Positions 9,877 through 17,972 of a stretch of 36,425 nt of DNA are shown piece after piece. How positions within the stretch are numbered: the stretch's first letter is position 1; the number at the start of each line of letters is the position of its first letter. The DNA is from a virus: the IMG/VR virus record IMGVR_UViG_3300027719_000268, positions 1 to 36,425 of that record. The stretch is one strand, 5' to 3'. Position numbers and translations under genes: made by a program. Under the pieces are notes generated by a model, which was given only the letters and a program-made list of their open reading frames with translations, was not told the origin of the DNA and did not search any database.

Positions 9877-11178
9877 TTACGCCGCATACGTCGCCGCCAA
9901 ATCCTTGACATTGACAATAATGCTGCCGCTGGTTATGTCTTCCAAAATCTGCAAATCCCCTGCTTCCGCCAGGCGCTTGCCATTGACAGACAGCGGGGCA
10001 TTCAGCACTGCGCATCTCGGAAAAATCAATTCTATCTCGTAGTTATGGCCGGTCTCATATTCTTCGCCAGTGGCCCGAACCATACAGGCGAAATAACGCC
10101 CAGCGTCAATGTGCGCCCGGAGAACATAATCCCTCGCCTCCCGATCCAGCTTCAAACTCTGTGTCCGGCCTTCCTTAAAATACCGTGCGCCATATGCGCC
10201 GGAACTTCCCACGCAAAACTCAATCTGGCCATTATTGTTCAGGTTGTGTTCCAGAGAATTTACCTCGCACCCAAAAAGCCTCGGACCAAAGACATACCCA
10301 TCAGCGACGCTGTACCATCCGCCAACATGCACAGTTAAGCCAGACACCTTCAAAGGCGTTTGGGAAACGCGGGCAGGGAATGTCCGCCAGTCTGAGCCAG
10401 GCTCTTTGGCCGCATAAATTATCGTATACGGACGCACTGTAACGGCAGTGCCGGGGGCTGCGATGGTTATAACGGCTGGTTCCGCGGCTGAAACAGCGGA
10501 AAAAGCAACCTCTTTCATTCTTGATCCATCAGCCGCCGTAGACAGATCGCACATGATCTGATGAATGGAATCAAGCCGCTCATCCGCCGTTGAACCATCC
10601 ACCGCATTTGCCGCCAGGGTCAGGGTGGTGGCGTTTTCTGCCGCCGACACGACCTCTTCGGTGATGGAAGTCTCACTTCGCCCGGTCCCTTTAAGCTGCG
10701 CGCTGATACCCACCCAATCGCCTTTCGCAAATTTGGATGTCACCTGGTCGACAAACATGCTCGCAAACCGTTCCTTGAACACGGTTTTCCCATACCGCTG
10801 GGCCACCGTCAGGCTCGGCAGGCTGCGGAACCGGTCAAGGTCATAGGTCGATGGCGTGATGGTTTTTTTATACCCCGAACCTGCCGCTGCGGAGGCCACG
10901 GACCCGAGGGCGTAACCGTACAGCAGCGCAAAATGCTGTGGCTGTGCTTTCGGGAAATTGAGCGACAGGGATGACGTTTTCCCCATGTCGTACACGGTAT
11001 CCGGCTCTTCTCGCCCGGTCATTTCATCTGCGTTGTTTTGCCGGATATAATCATTCTGGGCAAGGTCCGAGGTCTGGGCCAGGAGGCTCAAATCAAGGGT
11101 TTTGTAAGTGTTGATGGCCGTTTCTTTCGCGTAGGCGGAAACGGCTATCTGGTTAAAATTGGCTCTGACGGATCTCAT
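9877..11178 (-). CDS. Major tail tube protein
   Basis: A 433-residue protein with a strong AAAGGAG before the ATG at 11178. It lies upstream of the chaperones and tape measure, exactly where a siphovirus tube gene belongs. The sequence is beta-rich. An N-terminal tube-like segment ends near 'SLSLNFPKAQPQHFALLYGYALG' (about residues 70-92), and an alanine/valine-rich possible Ig-like stretch (residues 185-250) follows. There is no sheath-like gene next to it, so the tail is taken as non-contractile. It is larger than many tube proteins, perhaps because of the inserted middle domain. Confidence 0.8.
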   Translation of the reverse strand: MRSVRANFNQIAVSAYAKETAINTYKTLDLSLLAQTSDLAQNDYIRQNNADEMTGREEPDTVYDMGKTSSLSLNFPKAQPQHFALLYGYALGSVASAAAGSGYKKTITPSTYDLDRFRSLPSLTVAQRYGKTVFKERFASMFVDQVTSKFAKGDWVGISAQLKGTGRSETSITEEVVSAAENATTLTLAANAVDGSTADERLDSIHQIMCDLSTAADGSRMKEVAFSAVSAAEPAVITIAAPGTAVTVRPYTIIYAAKEPGSDWRTFPARVSQTPLKVSGLTVHVGGWYSVADGYVFGPRLFGCEVNSLEHNLNNNGQIEFCVGSSGAYGARYFKEGRTQSLKLDREARDYVLRAHIDAGRYFACMVRATGEEYETGHNYEIELIFPRCAVLNAPLSVNGKRLAEAGDLQILEDITSGSIIVNVKDLAATYAA

Positions 11179-11195
11179 TTATCGATCTCCTTTGG

Positions 11196-11319
11196 AAGAT
11201 TTAAGATTTAAGATTTAAGATTTAAGATTTAAGATTTAAGATTTAAGAGGAAGCGGTTAAGCTTTTGCTTAAAACTTAATCACTTAAAACTTAAATCTTA
11301 ATCACTTAACACTTAAAAC
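11196..11319. repeat. Heptamer-arm repeat, family B
   Basis: About seven exact AAGATTT heptamers, then a core around AAGCTTTTGCTT, then an inverted arm of AACTTAA-type units. It sits between the tube gene and the gene upstream of it. Confidence 0.85.
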
Positions 11320-11585
11320 GTTTTACTTTCTCCCGCATCCGTAGCCGGGATTTCCGGGGCAGGTTCGCGTTTTTTTTTGATGGCCTGGAGTTCAGGCGTC
11401 AGCCTTTTATCGGCATCGTAGGCCGGATTAGGCGTTGTTTGCCGTAATCCGGCAATGGCTATTTCCTCAAACCGGTCTTCATATCCTGCCGGGGCAACGT
11501 CATAAACGCTCCCCCGCTTGAACTGTTTCCCCTCATCCGGGCCGCCCATGATTTCAAAACTTTCGCCTTTTAATTTGTATGGCAT
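11313..11585 (-). CDS. Small head-tail region protein with a repeat-encoded insertion
   Basis: A 90-residue protein. I start it at MPYKLKG (ATG 11585), whose A is shared with the preceding stop (TAATG), with GGAGG ten bases upstream. The N-terminal 40 residues look like a small beta domain. Residues around 45-58 (AGLRQTTPNPAYDADK) are encoded by a palindromic repeat of the GTAGGCCGGATTA family (11417-11453), the same family found between genes elsewhere. The repeat keeps the frame and the gene continues for about 30 more charged residues. The function is unknown; the position suggests head-tail joining. Confidence 0.65.
   Translation of the reverse strand: MPYKLKGESFEIMGGPDEGKQFKRGSVYDVAPAGYEDRFEEIAIAGLRQTTPNPAYDADKRLTPELQAIKKKREPAPEIPATDAGESKTF
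11417..11453. repeat. Palindromic repeat, family C, inside a gene
   Basis: CGTAGGCCGGATTA ... TAATCCGGC palindrome, in frame within the gene at 11313-11585. Confidence 0.8.
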
Positions 11586-12004
11586 TATGGTCTGTCCTCC
11601 TTTGTATATTCGCACATAATCATTTTTCGTATAATAAACCCGTCTTTAATCACCATTAACTGAATCGGAGACTCGTTCCCCGTGGACATCTCACGCACAT
11701 ATCCATCCAACAGGTTATCGGACAATGCTTCCACCACGGCCTCGGCAATGTCGAAAACCGTCACTATCGTTTCTTCATCCTTTAGCAGCCGGGCATATAC
11801 AATCACGGAAACCGGCAGTGTTTTTTCCGTGCACCCGCCCATCAATTCCGACCGCGTAACCTGGCCGTCCTTGATGCCGATGCAGGGCAGTTTGACATGC
11901 TCGGGGATGAGATCCGGATCAGGTGACAAAAAAACATCCCTGCCCCGGACCAGATCCACCTCCGCCTGGAGTTCGGTCTGTATTTTTTGGATCAATGTTT
12001 TCAT
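11585..12004 (-). CDS. Tail terminator-like protein
   Basis: A 139-residue alpha/beta protein. An N-terminal helix (MKTLIQKIQTELQ) is followed by strands and a C-terminal helix, the general pattern of gpU-type tail terminator proteins. These cap the tube and join it to the head. It overlaps the preceding gpG-like gene by four bases (ATGA) and is coupled to the next gene by TAATG. The location between head-completion and tube genes supports the call. Family membership was not searched. Confidence 0.65.
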   Translation of the reverse strand: MKTLIQKIQTELQAEVDLVRGRDVFLSPDPDLIPEHVKLPCIGIKDGQVTRSELMGGCTEKTLPVSVIVYARLLKDEETIVTVFDIAEAVVEALSDNLLDGYVREMSTGNESPIQLMVIKDGFIIRKMIMCEYTKEDRP

Positions 12005-12555
12005 GCGCGCCTCAAAATCAGCCAGTCCTTTACGGTTTCCGTGAATTCATTCACATCCCCATCGGAAAAGCCGAGAAATTCACGTTTCGGGATGGTCACG
12101 TTCATATTCATGCTGTGGGCCTGCACCATAACGCTCCGGGCCGGGATTTTTTTGCCAAAGGCCTGGGTCATCAACCGCCAGTGGGCCGGCACGGACACGG
12201 TTTTGTTGATGCTTCCGCCTTTCTGGTGTATGGCGGCATAAGGCCGGTCGGATGAAATGGTGACGCTGTCTTTACCGGTTTCCGCGTGGACCACCCGCAA
12301 ATAGCCGTCCCGCTGAAGGATTTTCATGATCTTGCCGTGCTTTTGCTTTTCTTCCACCGTCTCATCGGATAATTTTTTCCAGCCAGCACCCTTCGGGTCC
12401 ACCTGGTTCCTGAACCGATCATCCGTGGCCTTGACCATATACTCGCCAAAGGCTTTCATGGCCGGCGTCAAGTCCAAAACCCTGCCGGCCACCCCTGCCA
12501 GCATGGATTTCAATTCAGCGTCATTCACTGAAAACAATACGGTCGCGCCGGCCAT
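12001..12555 (-). CDS. G: Virion morphogenesis protein, Mu gpG-like
   Basis: A 184-residue protein resembling the phage virion morphogenesis family (Mu gpG, P2 gpS-like; Phage_tail_S). Supporting segments are 'RFRNQVDPKGAGWKKLS' near residue 47, which is the typical W-x-x-L signature, and 'DRPYAAIHQKGG' near residue 103, followed by 'PKREFLGFSDGD' near the C-terminus. GGAGGGG is about eight bases upstream of the ATG. The family acts in head-tail joining or tail completion. The gene order DUF1320-gpG is the same as in Mu. Confidence 0.9.
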   Translation of the reverse strand: MAGATVLFSVNDAELKSMLAGVAGRVLDLTPAMKAFGEYMVKATDDRFRNQVDPKGAGWKKLSDETVEEKQKHGKIMKILQRDGYLRVVHAETGKDSVTISSDRPYAAIHQKGGSINKTVSVPAHWRLMTQAFGKKIPARSVMVQAHSMNMNVTIPKREFLGFSDGDVNEFTETVKDWLILRRA

Positions 12556-12557
12556 GT

Positions 12558-12983
12558 TTAAAACCCCTCCATTTTGGTTCTGGAAAAAATCCGGGGGCTG
12601 GTGGTGATAACGGCAGGATGGGAGGCTTTTTCAGCAGGCTCATCCACCGCGCCGTCAATATTGGCCCGCTTCTCCGCCACGTCTTTTAAAAACTTCACGG
12701 CGTCGTTATAGGCGTTGCGCTCGGTTTCCCCGGCCCGGCCCCTGCGGGAAAACAGCTTGTACACCGCGATGTCCACGGACAGCATGGTGATGATTTCCGG
12801 TACCGGGTCAAAGGGCACGTCATACCGCCTGGCGCAATAGGCGTTAATCAGGGCGTCCGCCGCCGTTATGGCGGCATTCGTCCGGTTCGTGTTTACCGCG
12901 CCGAGGTTTTCGTCATCGGTCAGGCTTATGATCTCTTCTTCGTCTATTCTGTCTTTCAGATCGTCCAGATCGCAATATGACAT
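12558..12983 (-). CDS. DUF1320 family protein, Mu gp36-like
   Basis: A 141-residue protein beginning 'SYCDLDDLKDRIDEEEI', the recognisable start of the DUF1320 (Mu gp36) family. An alpha-helical middle follows with 'ALINAYCARRYDVPF' and 'DIAVYKLFSRRG'. These are connector-like adaptor proteins between head and tail. It lies directly upstream of the gpG-like gene, as in Mu. The ribosome site is weak (TAGGG). Confidence 0.9.
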   Translation of the reverse strand: MSYCDLDDLKDRIDEEEIISLTDDENLGAVNTNRTNAAITAADALINAYCARRYDVPFDPVPEIITMLSVDIAVYKLFSRRGRAGETERNAYNDAVKFLKDVAEKRANIDGAVDEPAEKASHPAVITTSPRIFSRTKMEGF

Positions 12984-12992
12984 GGCATGGCC

Positions 12993-13229
12993 CTACCGTT
13001 TTTTTCTTTTCTGGGGTTCCGGGGCGGCTTCGGCTTCCATCGTCGAAGCGGGTTCCCGTGCTGGTGCTGGTTCCGGTTCCGGCATGGTAACGGTCAGCAT
13101 CGGTTCCGCCTTCAACGTTTCCAGCTCCGCCGCCGTAAAGTGGCCGTCCGGATAGTCCATAGGGCCTGCCGGATGGGATATCCCGCAGCGCCGGAAAAGG
13201 TGTTTTTTTGATGTGATGGTGATGGGCAT
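12993..13229 (-). CDS. Small Mu gp35/HI1506-like protein
   Basis: A 78-residue protein between the major head gene and the DUF1320 gene. The central motif (RRCGISHPAGP, YPDGHFTAAELETLKAEPMLTV) matches the pattern of the small Mu-like head-region proteins in which a 'W/Y-P-D-x-x-F-T-x-x-x-L' segment precedes a short strand. The C-terminus is a proline/glutamate/alanine-rich tail ending in KKRKK-like basic residues, probably disordered. GGAG precedes the ATG. The role is unknown. Confidence 0.7.
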   Translation of the reverse strand: MPITITSKKHLFRRCGISHPAGPMDYPDGHFTAAELETLKAEPMLTVTMPEPEPAPAREPASTMEAEAAPEPQKRKKR

Positions 13230-13242
13230 GGGATCTCCTTTG

Positions 13243-13325
13243 GAAGTGTTAAGTGTTAAGTGTTAAGTTTTAAGTGATTAGGTGATTAAGTGATTAACCA
13301 CTTAAAACTTAATCACTTAAAACTT
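13243..13325. repeat. Heptamer-arm repeat, family B
   Basis: TTAAGTG heptamers on the left arm and CACTTAA units on the right. It lies between the major head and gp35-like genes. Confidence 0.85.
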
Positions 13326-13334
13326 GCTTTTTCT

Positions 13335-14255
13335 TTACGCGCCGCCGGTGCTTCCGTAAGAAAGCTGCCACAGCCCATATCCGCCTGCTGCTCTGGCCTC
13401 TGCGCCGAATTTGTATTTTTTGCGCATGAACACATCGTCGGCTTCCATGGACGTCTGGGACACAAACACCGGTGCCTTGCGCTCCTGATAGATAAACGGC
13501 TTGAGGGGCCGGTTGGTGACGTGAACCATCCACTGGGCCGAGTTGGACAGGCGCGGATTGATTTTGAGGGTCAGTTTCTTGTAATAGGGATTCGGGGTGT
13601 CATCCTGCAATTTCGGGTTATTGCAGAGGATTTCGCCAGCCTCCATATTATCGGTCCCCACTTCCAGCATGTCCGGCACCAGGCCAAGTTTCCGGCCTTC
13701 GTCATCGGTAAAATTCATGATGGCCTTGATGGCCGCGCCCAGGGAAGCCTGTGCCAGGATCAGGGTTGCCGCGCTTAACGCCGCCGTGCCCTTGTTTGAT
13801 ACGCTGGACACAATGCCGTTGGCGTTTTTCACCGGATGATCGGTATCATAAAAATACTGGCCGTCGTAACACACGTTGGCGAAAGCGCCGTCTTTTAGCT
13901 CCGTAATCAGTTCATCCGGCAATTGCCGGGACGAATAGCCAGCCTCCTGGGCCTGGGGTCCATACAGCCCGATCTGGTCGTCTTCAATATCGTTCCGGTC
14001 CACTTCCACGGTGGCCTCGAAATCATCGTTGACCACGGTGTATTTGAACGCGGACAGGGCTTTGATGACCTTATCCCCGAGCCATTTGCGCATTTTCGGG
14101 AAACGCGACAGCCAGGAATAATCGTTCTGGGATGATCCGGACGGAACCTTCATGGCCGTGTCGGTCCAATCGGACGGGGCGCCGTCAAATGCCTTGTTGA
14201 AAATGGTTTTCAAGCTGATGGAAACCGCCGTCAGATTCGCTTTGTTTACAAGCAT
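13335..14255 (-). CDS. T: Major head subunit, Mu gpT-like
   Basis: A 306-residue protein of the Mu gpT major capsid family. The start 'LVNKANLTAVSISLKTIFNKAFDG' and the segments 'SWLSRFPKMRKWLGDK' and 'VEVDRNDIEDDQIGLYGP' are characteristic. AAAAGGAG precedes the ATG at 14255. It forms the icosahedral shell and is expected to be one of the most strongly translated products. It lies downstream of the protease/scaffold and decoration genes, as in Mu-like phages. Confidence 0.95.
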   Translation of the reverse strand: MLVNKANLTAVSISLKTIFNKAFDGAPSDWTDTAMKVPSGSSQNDYSWLSRFPKMRKWLGDKVIKALSAFKYTVVNDDFEATVEVDRNDIEDDQIGLYGPQAQEAGYSSRQLPDELITELKDGAFANVCYDGQYFYDTDHPVKNANGIVSSVSNKGTAALSAATLILAQASLGAAIKAIMNFTDDEGRKLGLVPDMLEVGTDNMEAGEILCNNPKLQDDTPNPYYKKLTLKINPRLSNSAQWMVHVTNRPLKPFIYQERKAPVFVSQTSMEADDVFMRKKYKFGAEARAAGGYGLWQLSYGSTGGA

Positions 14256-14287
14256 GGGTGTTCTCCTTTTGTTTAATTTGTAGGTTT

Positions 14288-14386
14288 GTAGGGTGGATTA
14301 GCGTAGCGTAATCCACCGATTGACCGCGTAATCCACCGATTGAGCCATTGCCGGATTACGCCAAAAAGCGGCTAATCCGGCCTACG
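14288..14386. repeat. Palindromic repeats, family C (two types in tandem)
   Basis: GTAGGGTGGATTA/TAATCCACC with a second partial copy, followed by GCCGGATTACGCC/GGCTAATCCGGCC. It fills the gap upstream of the major head gene, which keeps its own ribosome site. Confidence 0.85.
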
Positions 14387-14396
14387 GGTGCGACGG

Positions 14397-15476
14397 TTAC
14401 GACGTCAAAATTTTCTTGGTGTAAGTAATATACGCCCCCAGCAGAATGACATCATCCGTACCCAGGGTGCCGTCTTTGGGTTTGATGGTCAGCTCAATGG
14501 CGCTGCCGGCAGCCGGGAGGTCGGCAAGGGCCAGGGTCAAGGTCACTTTCTGCACAAACTTGGTGGTCAGATCCCCGGTCATGGCGCTGGAGTCCCCGCC
14601 GAAATTACTGTCCGCGTCATAAGCAGCCCCCACCACGTTGTTATAGGCCGCCACCGTGAATTTGACCGCATCGCCGATTGTGGCCCCGACTTTGGCCGCC
14701 AGGATATTCAGGACCATATTGGCCGTTACATCCGCATCCAGGGGAACAAGGACTTTCGCTCCCACAGCGCCGGGGGTTCCATGGTTATTCCACCGGATGC
14801 CGAGACCTTTGGCGGTCACGCAATAGCCTGGGACGGCTGAATCACCGTTGGAAAACGCCGCCAGGGCCACGCCTGCATCCGTGATATAGGGCATTGGAAT
14901 CGGGATCATGCCCTGGGCGGAGGTGAGGCTGACATAGATTTCATCCAGGGCCGCATCCACTTCCGCAGCATTGGTCTTGTTCCCGCTGTCCGCAAAGCTG
15001 ATGGCCGATGCCGCATGCGCCCCTGTGCCGTCCGCAATATGGGTGGCCACGTCCGCCTGGCGGATGGCCGGCTCAATATCAATCCAGGCTATCGTGCTGG
15101 ACACATATTTGGCGATGATGCCGCAAAAGATGGCGTTGGTGACGTTGGCCGTCAGGTCAACGGTCTGATCATCCACCAGAAATACATTGTCCCCCACGTT
15201 GGCCTGGGTAATGGCCGTGCCCATGGTCACCATCACCAGGCCCCGCCGCCTCAGCACAACGGACTTGTCGCCATTGGCCCCGGCTGAATTGTCCACCTGG
15301 TTCATGGCGATGCCCTGGAAGATCAGGCCTGCTGTGTCCGATCCTTCCAGCGCGAACCCTGCCGCGTTGACGCAGACCATAGCCCCGCCAAAAATCTTCT
15401 GCGAAGCGGCCACCGGAAAATCCAGCTCCACACCGTCGCTTTTTTGAAGCACTTTGTCTTCAGTTAATGCCGGCAT
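14397..15476 (-). CDS. Capsid decoration-type protein with C-terminal extension
   Basis: A 359-residue protein between the protease/scaffold and the major head gene, the usual place of a decoration or head-fibre protein. The N-terminal 135 residues resemble DUF2190-like decoration proteins (small beta barrel, 'GGAMVCVNAAGFA', 'VGDNVFLVDDQTVDL'). A short helical linker around residues 135-180 (ADGTGAHAAS...) joins a second, beta-rich domain, probably displayed on the capsid surface. AAAAAGGAG precedes the ATG. The second domain is longer than in plain decoration proteins. Confidence 0.7.
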   Translation of the reverse strand: MPALTEDKVLQKSDGVELDFPVAASQKIFGGAMVCVNAAGFALEGSDTAGLIFQGIAMNQVDNSAGANGDKSVVLRRRGLVMVTMGTAITQANVGDNVFLVDDQTVDLTANVTNAIFCGIIAKYVSSTIAWIDIEPAIRQADVATHIADGTGAHAASAISFADSGNKTNAAEVDAALDEIYVSLTSAQGMIPIPMPYITDAGVALAAFSNGDSAVPGYCVTAKGLGIRWNNHGTPGAVGAKVLVPLDADVTANMVLNILAAKVGATIGDAVKFTVAAYNNVVGAAYDADSNFGGDSSAMTGDLTTKFVQKVTLTLALADLPAAGSAIELTIKPKDGTLGTDDVILLGAYITYTKKILTS

Positions 15477-15529
15477 TTATATTTCTCCTTTTTGGTTGTT
15501 AAGCCATTTGATTAAGAATATTTTTGATT

Positions 15530-15588
15530 GGCGATTGATGATTGGCGATTTAAATCACCAATCAAAAATCAAAAATCGGCAATCAACT
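15530..15588. repeat. Heptamer-arm repeat, family A, core lost
   Basis: GATTGGC/GATTGAT heptamers directly meet inverted AATCACC/AATCAAA units at ATTTAAAT; the GCGC core is absent. Confidence 0.8.
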
Positions 15589-16115
15589 CATTCCCCGTAC
15601 TTTTTCAAATCCTCCGCCGACACATCCAGCATCCCGGCCACCAGCAGAACGGCGTCATCCATGACTCTGTCCTGCACCGGCGTCTTTTTCACGTCCAGAG
15701 CGCCCACGGGGATCACCTGGGGGGCTTTGGAGGCATACAGCTTAAATCCTTCCAGATCCTGCTTGGCGTACTGCATGGCCCAGTCCTTCTGGGCGGGTGC
15801 GACCTTGCCGGCGGTCATGGCTGCCCCTACGGCATCCGATGCGTCCCTGTCGGCGATTTTGTCCTGCAACGCCTTGAAGGCCTCCGGGGTCACGCCGTTT
15901 TTCGCCGTCTGGTTCAGGGCATGGATGGAGGCGACAACCATGGTTTCCGTGTCGGTATCGCTCAGGCCCAGGGCCGCGGTCACGGATTTGGGAATCACCT
16001 CCCTGGCCTCGGGCTCCGGGGGCGTGACGCCAAGTTTTGCCACCGCCGCCAGAATGTCGGCATCCGTTGCATTTGCGGCCAGTTCAAGGGCCGCGATCAA
16101 TTGTTCTTTGTTCAT
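15588..16115 (-). CDS. Z: Nested scaffold protein, Mu gpZ-like
   Basis: An in-frame internal ATG at 16115 (MNKEQLIAALELAANAT, residue 164 of the protease) has AAGGAG five bases upstream, a better ribosome site than that of the full gene. It would give a 175-residue helical scaffold lacking the protease. This is the same nested I/Z arrangement known in Mu, where the scaffold is the C-terminal part of the protease gene. Confidence 0.8.
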   Translation of the reverse strand: MNKEQLIAALELAANATDADILAAVAKLGVTPPEPEAREVIPKSVTAALGLSDTDTETMVVASIHALNQTAKNGVTPEAFKALQDKIADRDASDAVGAAMTAGKVAPAQKDWAMQYAKQDLEGFKLYASKAPQVIPVGALDVKKTPVQDRVMDDAVLLVAGMLDVSAEDLKKYGE

Positions 16116-16604
16116 GGGATCTCCTTTTTGGTTTGGGTTATTTTCATCCCCGGCAAACAGCCGGGCAAGAATGGGTTGCAGGTGTGTGGTTTTGGGCCGG
16201 TTGGTCAGGGCCACGCTGTCCAGGTAGCAGACCCGGAGGTCTGATTTGCGGACGGCAAACACGGGCGAAAAATACCGGTATTCTTTTGATGCAATGAATC
16301 CGGCCGCTTTTGCCGTCCATTCCACCCTGGCCAGAATGCCCTTGCCGTCCTCCCATTTCAGTTCCTTGACCCATCCGGCTGCCGGGGCCGCCTGTTTTTC
16401 CAGGGAGGCGTGTTCATAATCAAAATGAATATCGTTGCCCCGATCGGCGATAATGGCCTGGATCATGGCAAGGGATTTATCATCCACCAGATACCGGGTG
16501 CCGTCCGCAAGCGCGCCCCAGCCCGCGGCAAACAACAGCATCCATTCCGGGGCCGCGTTTTCGGTGCGGTTGATTTTGGTGATAAGGGTTAAAAATTCTG
16601 GCAT
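15588..16604 (-). CDS. I: Mu gpI-like head maturation protease with scaffold region
   Basis: A 338-residue protein of the Mu I protein family. The N-terminal half carries the protease pattern: 'EWMLLFAAGWGAL', then 'IHFDYEHAS' near residue 60, then 'YRYFSPVF' near 109 and 'LDSVALTNRP' near 128. The C-terminal half is a helical, alanine-rich scaffold. The protease cleaves the scaffold and itself during capsid maturation. Translation starts at 16604 with only a weak, distant AGGA. A strong internal start at 16115 makes the scaffold alone (separate entry). Confidence 0.9.
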   Translation of the reverse strand: MPEFLTLITKINRTENAAPEWMLLFAAGWGALADGTRYLVDDKSLAMIQAIIADRGNDIHFDYEHASLEKQAAPAAGWVKELKWEDGKGILARVEWTAKAAGFIASKEYRYFSPVFAVRKSDLRVCYLDSVALTNRPKTTHLQPILARLFAGDENNPNQKGDPMNKEQLIAALELAANATDADILAAVAKLGVTPPEPEAREVIPKSVTAALGLSDTDTETMVVASIHALNQTAKNGVTPEAFKALQDKIADRDASDAVGAAMTAGKVAPAQKDWAMQYAKQDLEGFKLYASKAPQVIPVGALDVKKTPVQDRVMDDAVLLVAGMLDVSAEDLKKYGE

Positions 16605-16729
16605 TGACTTTATATCCTACCTGTTATATTGTTTTCCCAGGCTGTTGAAACACGGTGAATCTCCCAGCCGTAGAACGTCCCTTTAGCGGGGCGGATCGCG
16701 TGGGGTTTATAGGGAGTACCCCCAGCAGC

Positions 16730-17911
16730 CTACTCTTCCAATCTGTCAAAAATAACGTTTCCGTTTCGCCGCTCCCTGCGCACGTCTTGCAATGATGCCC
16801 GTCTAAATGACACTAAAAACAAACCTTTTTTATCTCTGGTTGTTTTCAGCGCCGCCAGATAATATCTGCCATCCCTTTTGATGAAGACTTCCCGCGTTTC
16901 TTGTTTTTCGACCACCATATCCGGGCTGCCGATGACATCAGGAAGAAGCCTGTACTCATCAAGGCTTAATTCTGGATGCCCACTACTCCGCTCAGGGAGA
17001 TCTCCCTTATTTTTGGCCAGACTGTCGTCTGAAAACCATACAACCTTGGACTCCGCCTTAATGGCGGCTCTCGCTGTTTCATCCAGAACTGCCACAGGGA
17101 AATCGCCCTTGATAGCGCCTGAAACAAACCGCTCGAATGCCGGGCCATGCACATATTCCCGCATCCACTGCAATGCGATATCGTCAGGCAATGCCTCAAA
17201 CTTATTCGCCAAAATCTTGTATGACTGGTCCGCCGCTTTGCCGGGGTCATAATCAAACCCGGGGTCAATGCCTTGCGGGATTTTTTCAATCTGGCCCGTC
17301 ACCCGGTTTTTATAATCCACATAATTGATTTCCGGGCTCGTATCCGGGGCGGATTTGCCCATTTTGGCCAGATCTCTTTCGGACAGGGTGAATATCTTGC
17401 ATTTGCATCCCCATCCGTTTTGGGGCTTGTGGGTGTTCCAGAACGGGTCATCATGGCGCAAGACCAGGCCGTCCCAGGCAAGGTGCTGGCGGCGATAGTT
17501 TCTGGAATCCCCATGGCGGTAAAGAATATATGGCCGGAGGGCGATCACATCCGGGTCCGCCATTTGCTTATAGCGTCCGGCGTTATTTGCCTGCCGCAGG
17601 TTGGTGTCATAAATCACTTTGGTGCGCCAGTTCCGGCCCCCTTTGTAGACCCAGCCGCGCTTTGCAACGATGTCGTCAAAGCGTTTCCGGAAAGCATCCA
17701 GGGATTCGCCGTCCGTGATGGCTTTTGAAACCGCGCCCCGAAGGTCCATCAGCAGATCGGCCTTCATGGCCCCGGCCACCATAAACCCTTTGGCGTGCTG
17801 GCCTTTCCACAGTTCATCCCATTTTTCGGATGGCATGTTGACCTTTTGCTGGAAGAACTGCACCGCTTCGTCAAAGGGTTTGGCACCGTATATTTTTGTT
17901 ATTTCAGCCAT
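16730..17911 (-). CDS. F: Mu gpF-like head morphogenesis protein with C-terminal BECR-type nuclease-like domain
   Basis: A 393-residue protein. I start at MAEITKIYG (17911), preceded by GGAG; the eleven residues further upstream are repeat-derived. Residues 30-180 are the Mu F domain, ending in the hallmark 'DDPFWNTHKPQNGWGCKCK' (about 154-172), with 'RQHLAWDGLVL' before it. The remaining C-terminal part (about 270-393) is separate, with 'KVVWFSDDSL' and a strand-rich 'REVFIKRDGRYYLAALKTTRDKKGLFLVSFR' ending. This resembles the phage Barnase-EndoU-ColicinE5/D-RelE-like (BECR) nuclease domains fused to Mu F proteins. gpF is packaged in the head; the extra domain may be an effector delivered with DNA. 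The fusion call is inference from pattern. Confidence 0.85.
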   Translation of the reverse strand: MAEITKIYGAKPFDEAVQFFQQKVNMPSEKWDELWKGQHAKGFMVAGAMKADLLMDLRGAVSKAITDGESLDAFRKRFDDIVAKRGWVYKGGRNWRTKVIYDTNLRQANNAGRYKQMADPDVIALRPYILYRHGDSRNYRRQHLAWDGLVLRHDDPFWNTHKPQNGWGCKCKIFTLSERDLAKMGKSAPDTSPEINYVDYKNRVTGQIEKIPQGIDPGFDYDPGKAADQSYKILANKFEALPDDIALQWMREYVHGPAFERFVSGAIKGDFPVAVLDETARAAIKAESKVVWFSDDSLAKNKGDLPERSSGHPELSLDEYRLLPDVIGSPDMVVEKQETREVFIKRDGRYYLAALKTTRDKKGLFLVSFRRASLQDVRRERRNGNVIFDRLEE

Positions 17912-17919
17912 GCTGCTCC

Positions 17920-17972
17920 GTAGGCCGGGTTTCTTACCCGGCAATTGTGTCGGGATTGGAATCCCGACCTAC
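17920..17972. repeat. Two palindromes, family G, at the portal/gpF junction
   Basis: GTCGGGATT-CC-AATCCCGAC and GCCGGGT-AAGAA-ACCCGGC on the coding strand. The portal stop codon (TAA) lies in the loop of the second palindrome, and the last dozen portal residues are repeat-encoded. Confidence 0.85.

Noticed and set aside
11196-11319. Tandem repeats that could be mistaken for a CRISPR array
   Set aside because: Units are seven bases with no spacers, and the second arm is inverted; no Cas gene is present.
15454-16244. Plus-strand frames of 238-257 codons opposite the Mu I-like gene
   Set aside because: Their starts lie in repeat sequence and the opposite strand encodes a recognised Mu I/Z protein.
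16605-16729. Possible small gene or structured RNA between the gpF- and gpI-like genes
   Set aside because: Only short GC-rich stretches and no frame with a start and ribosome site; nothing supportable seen.
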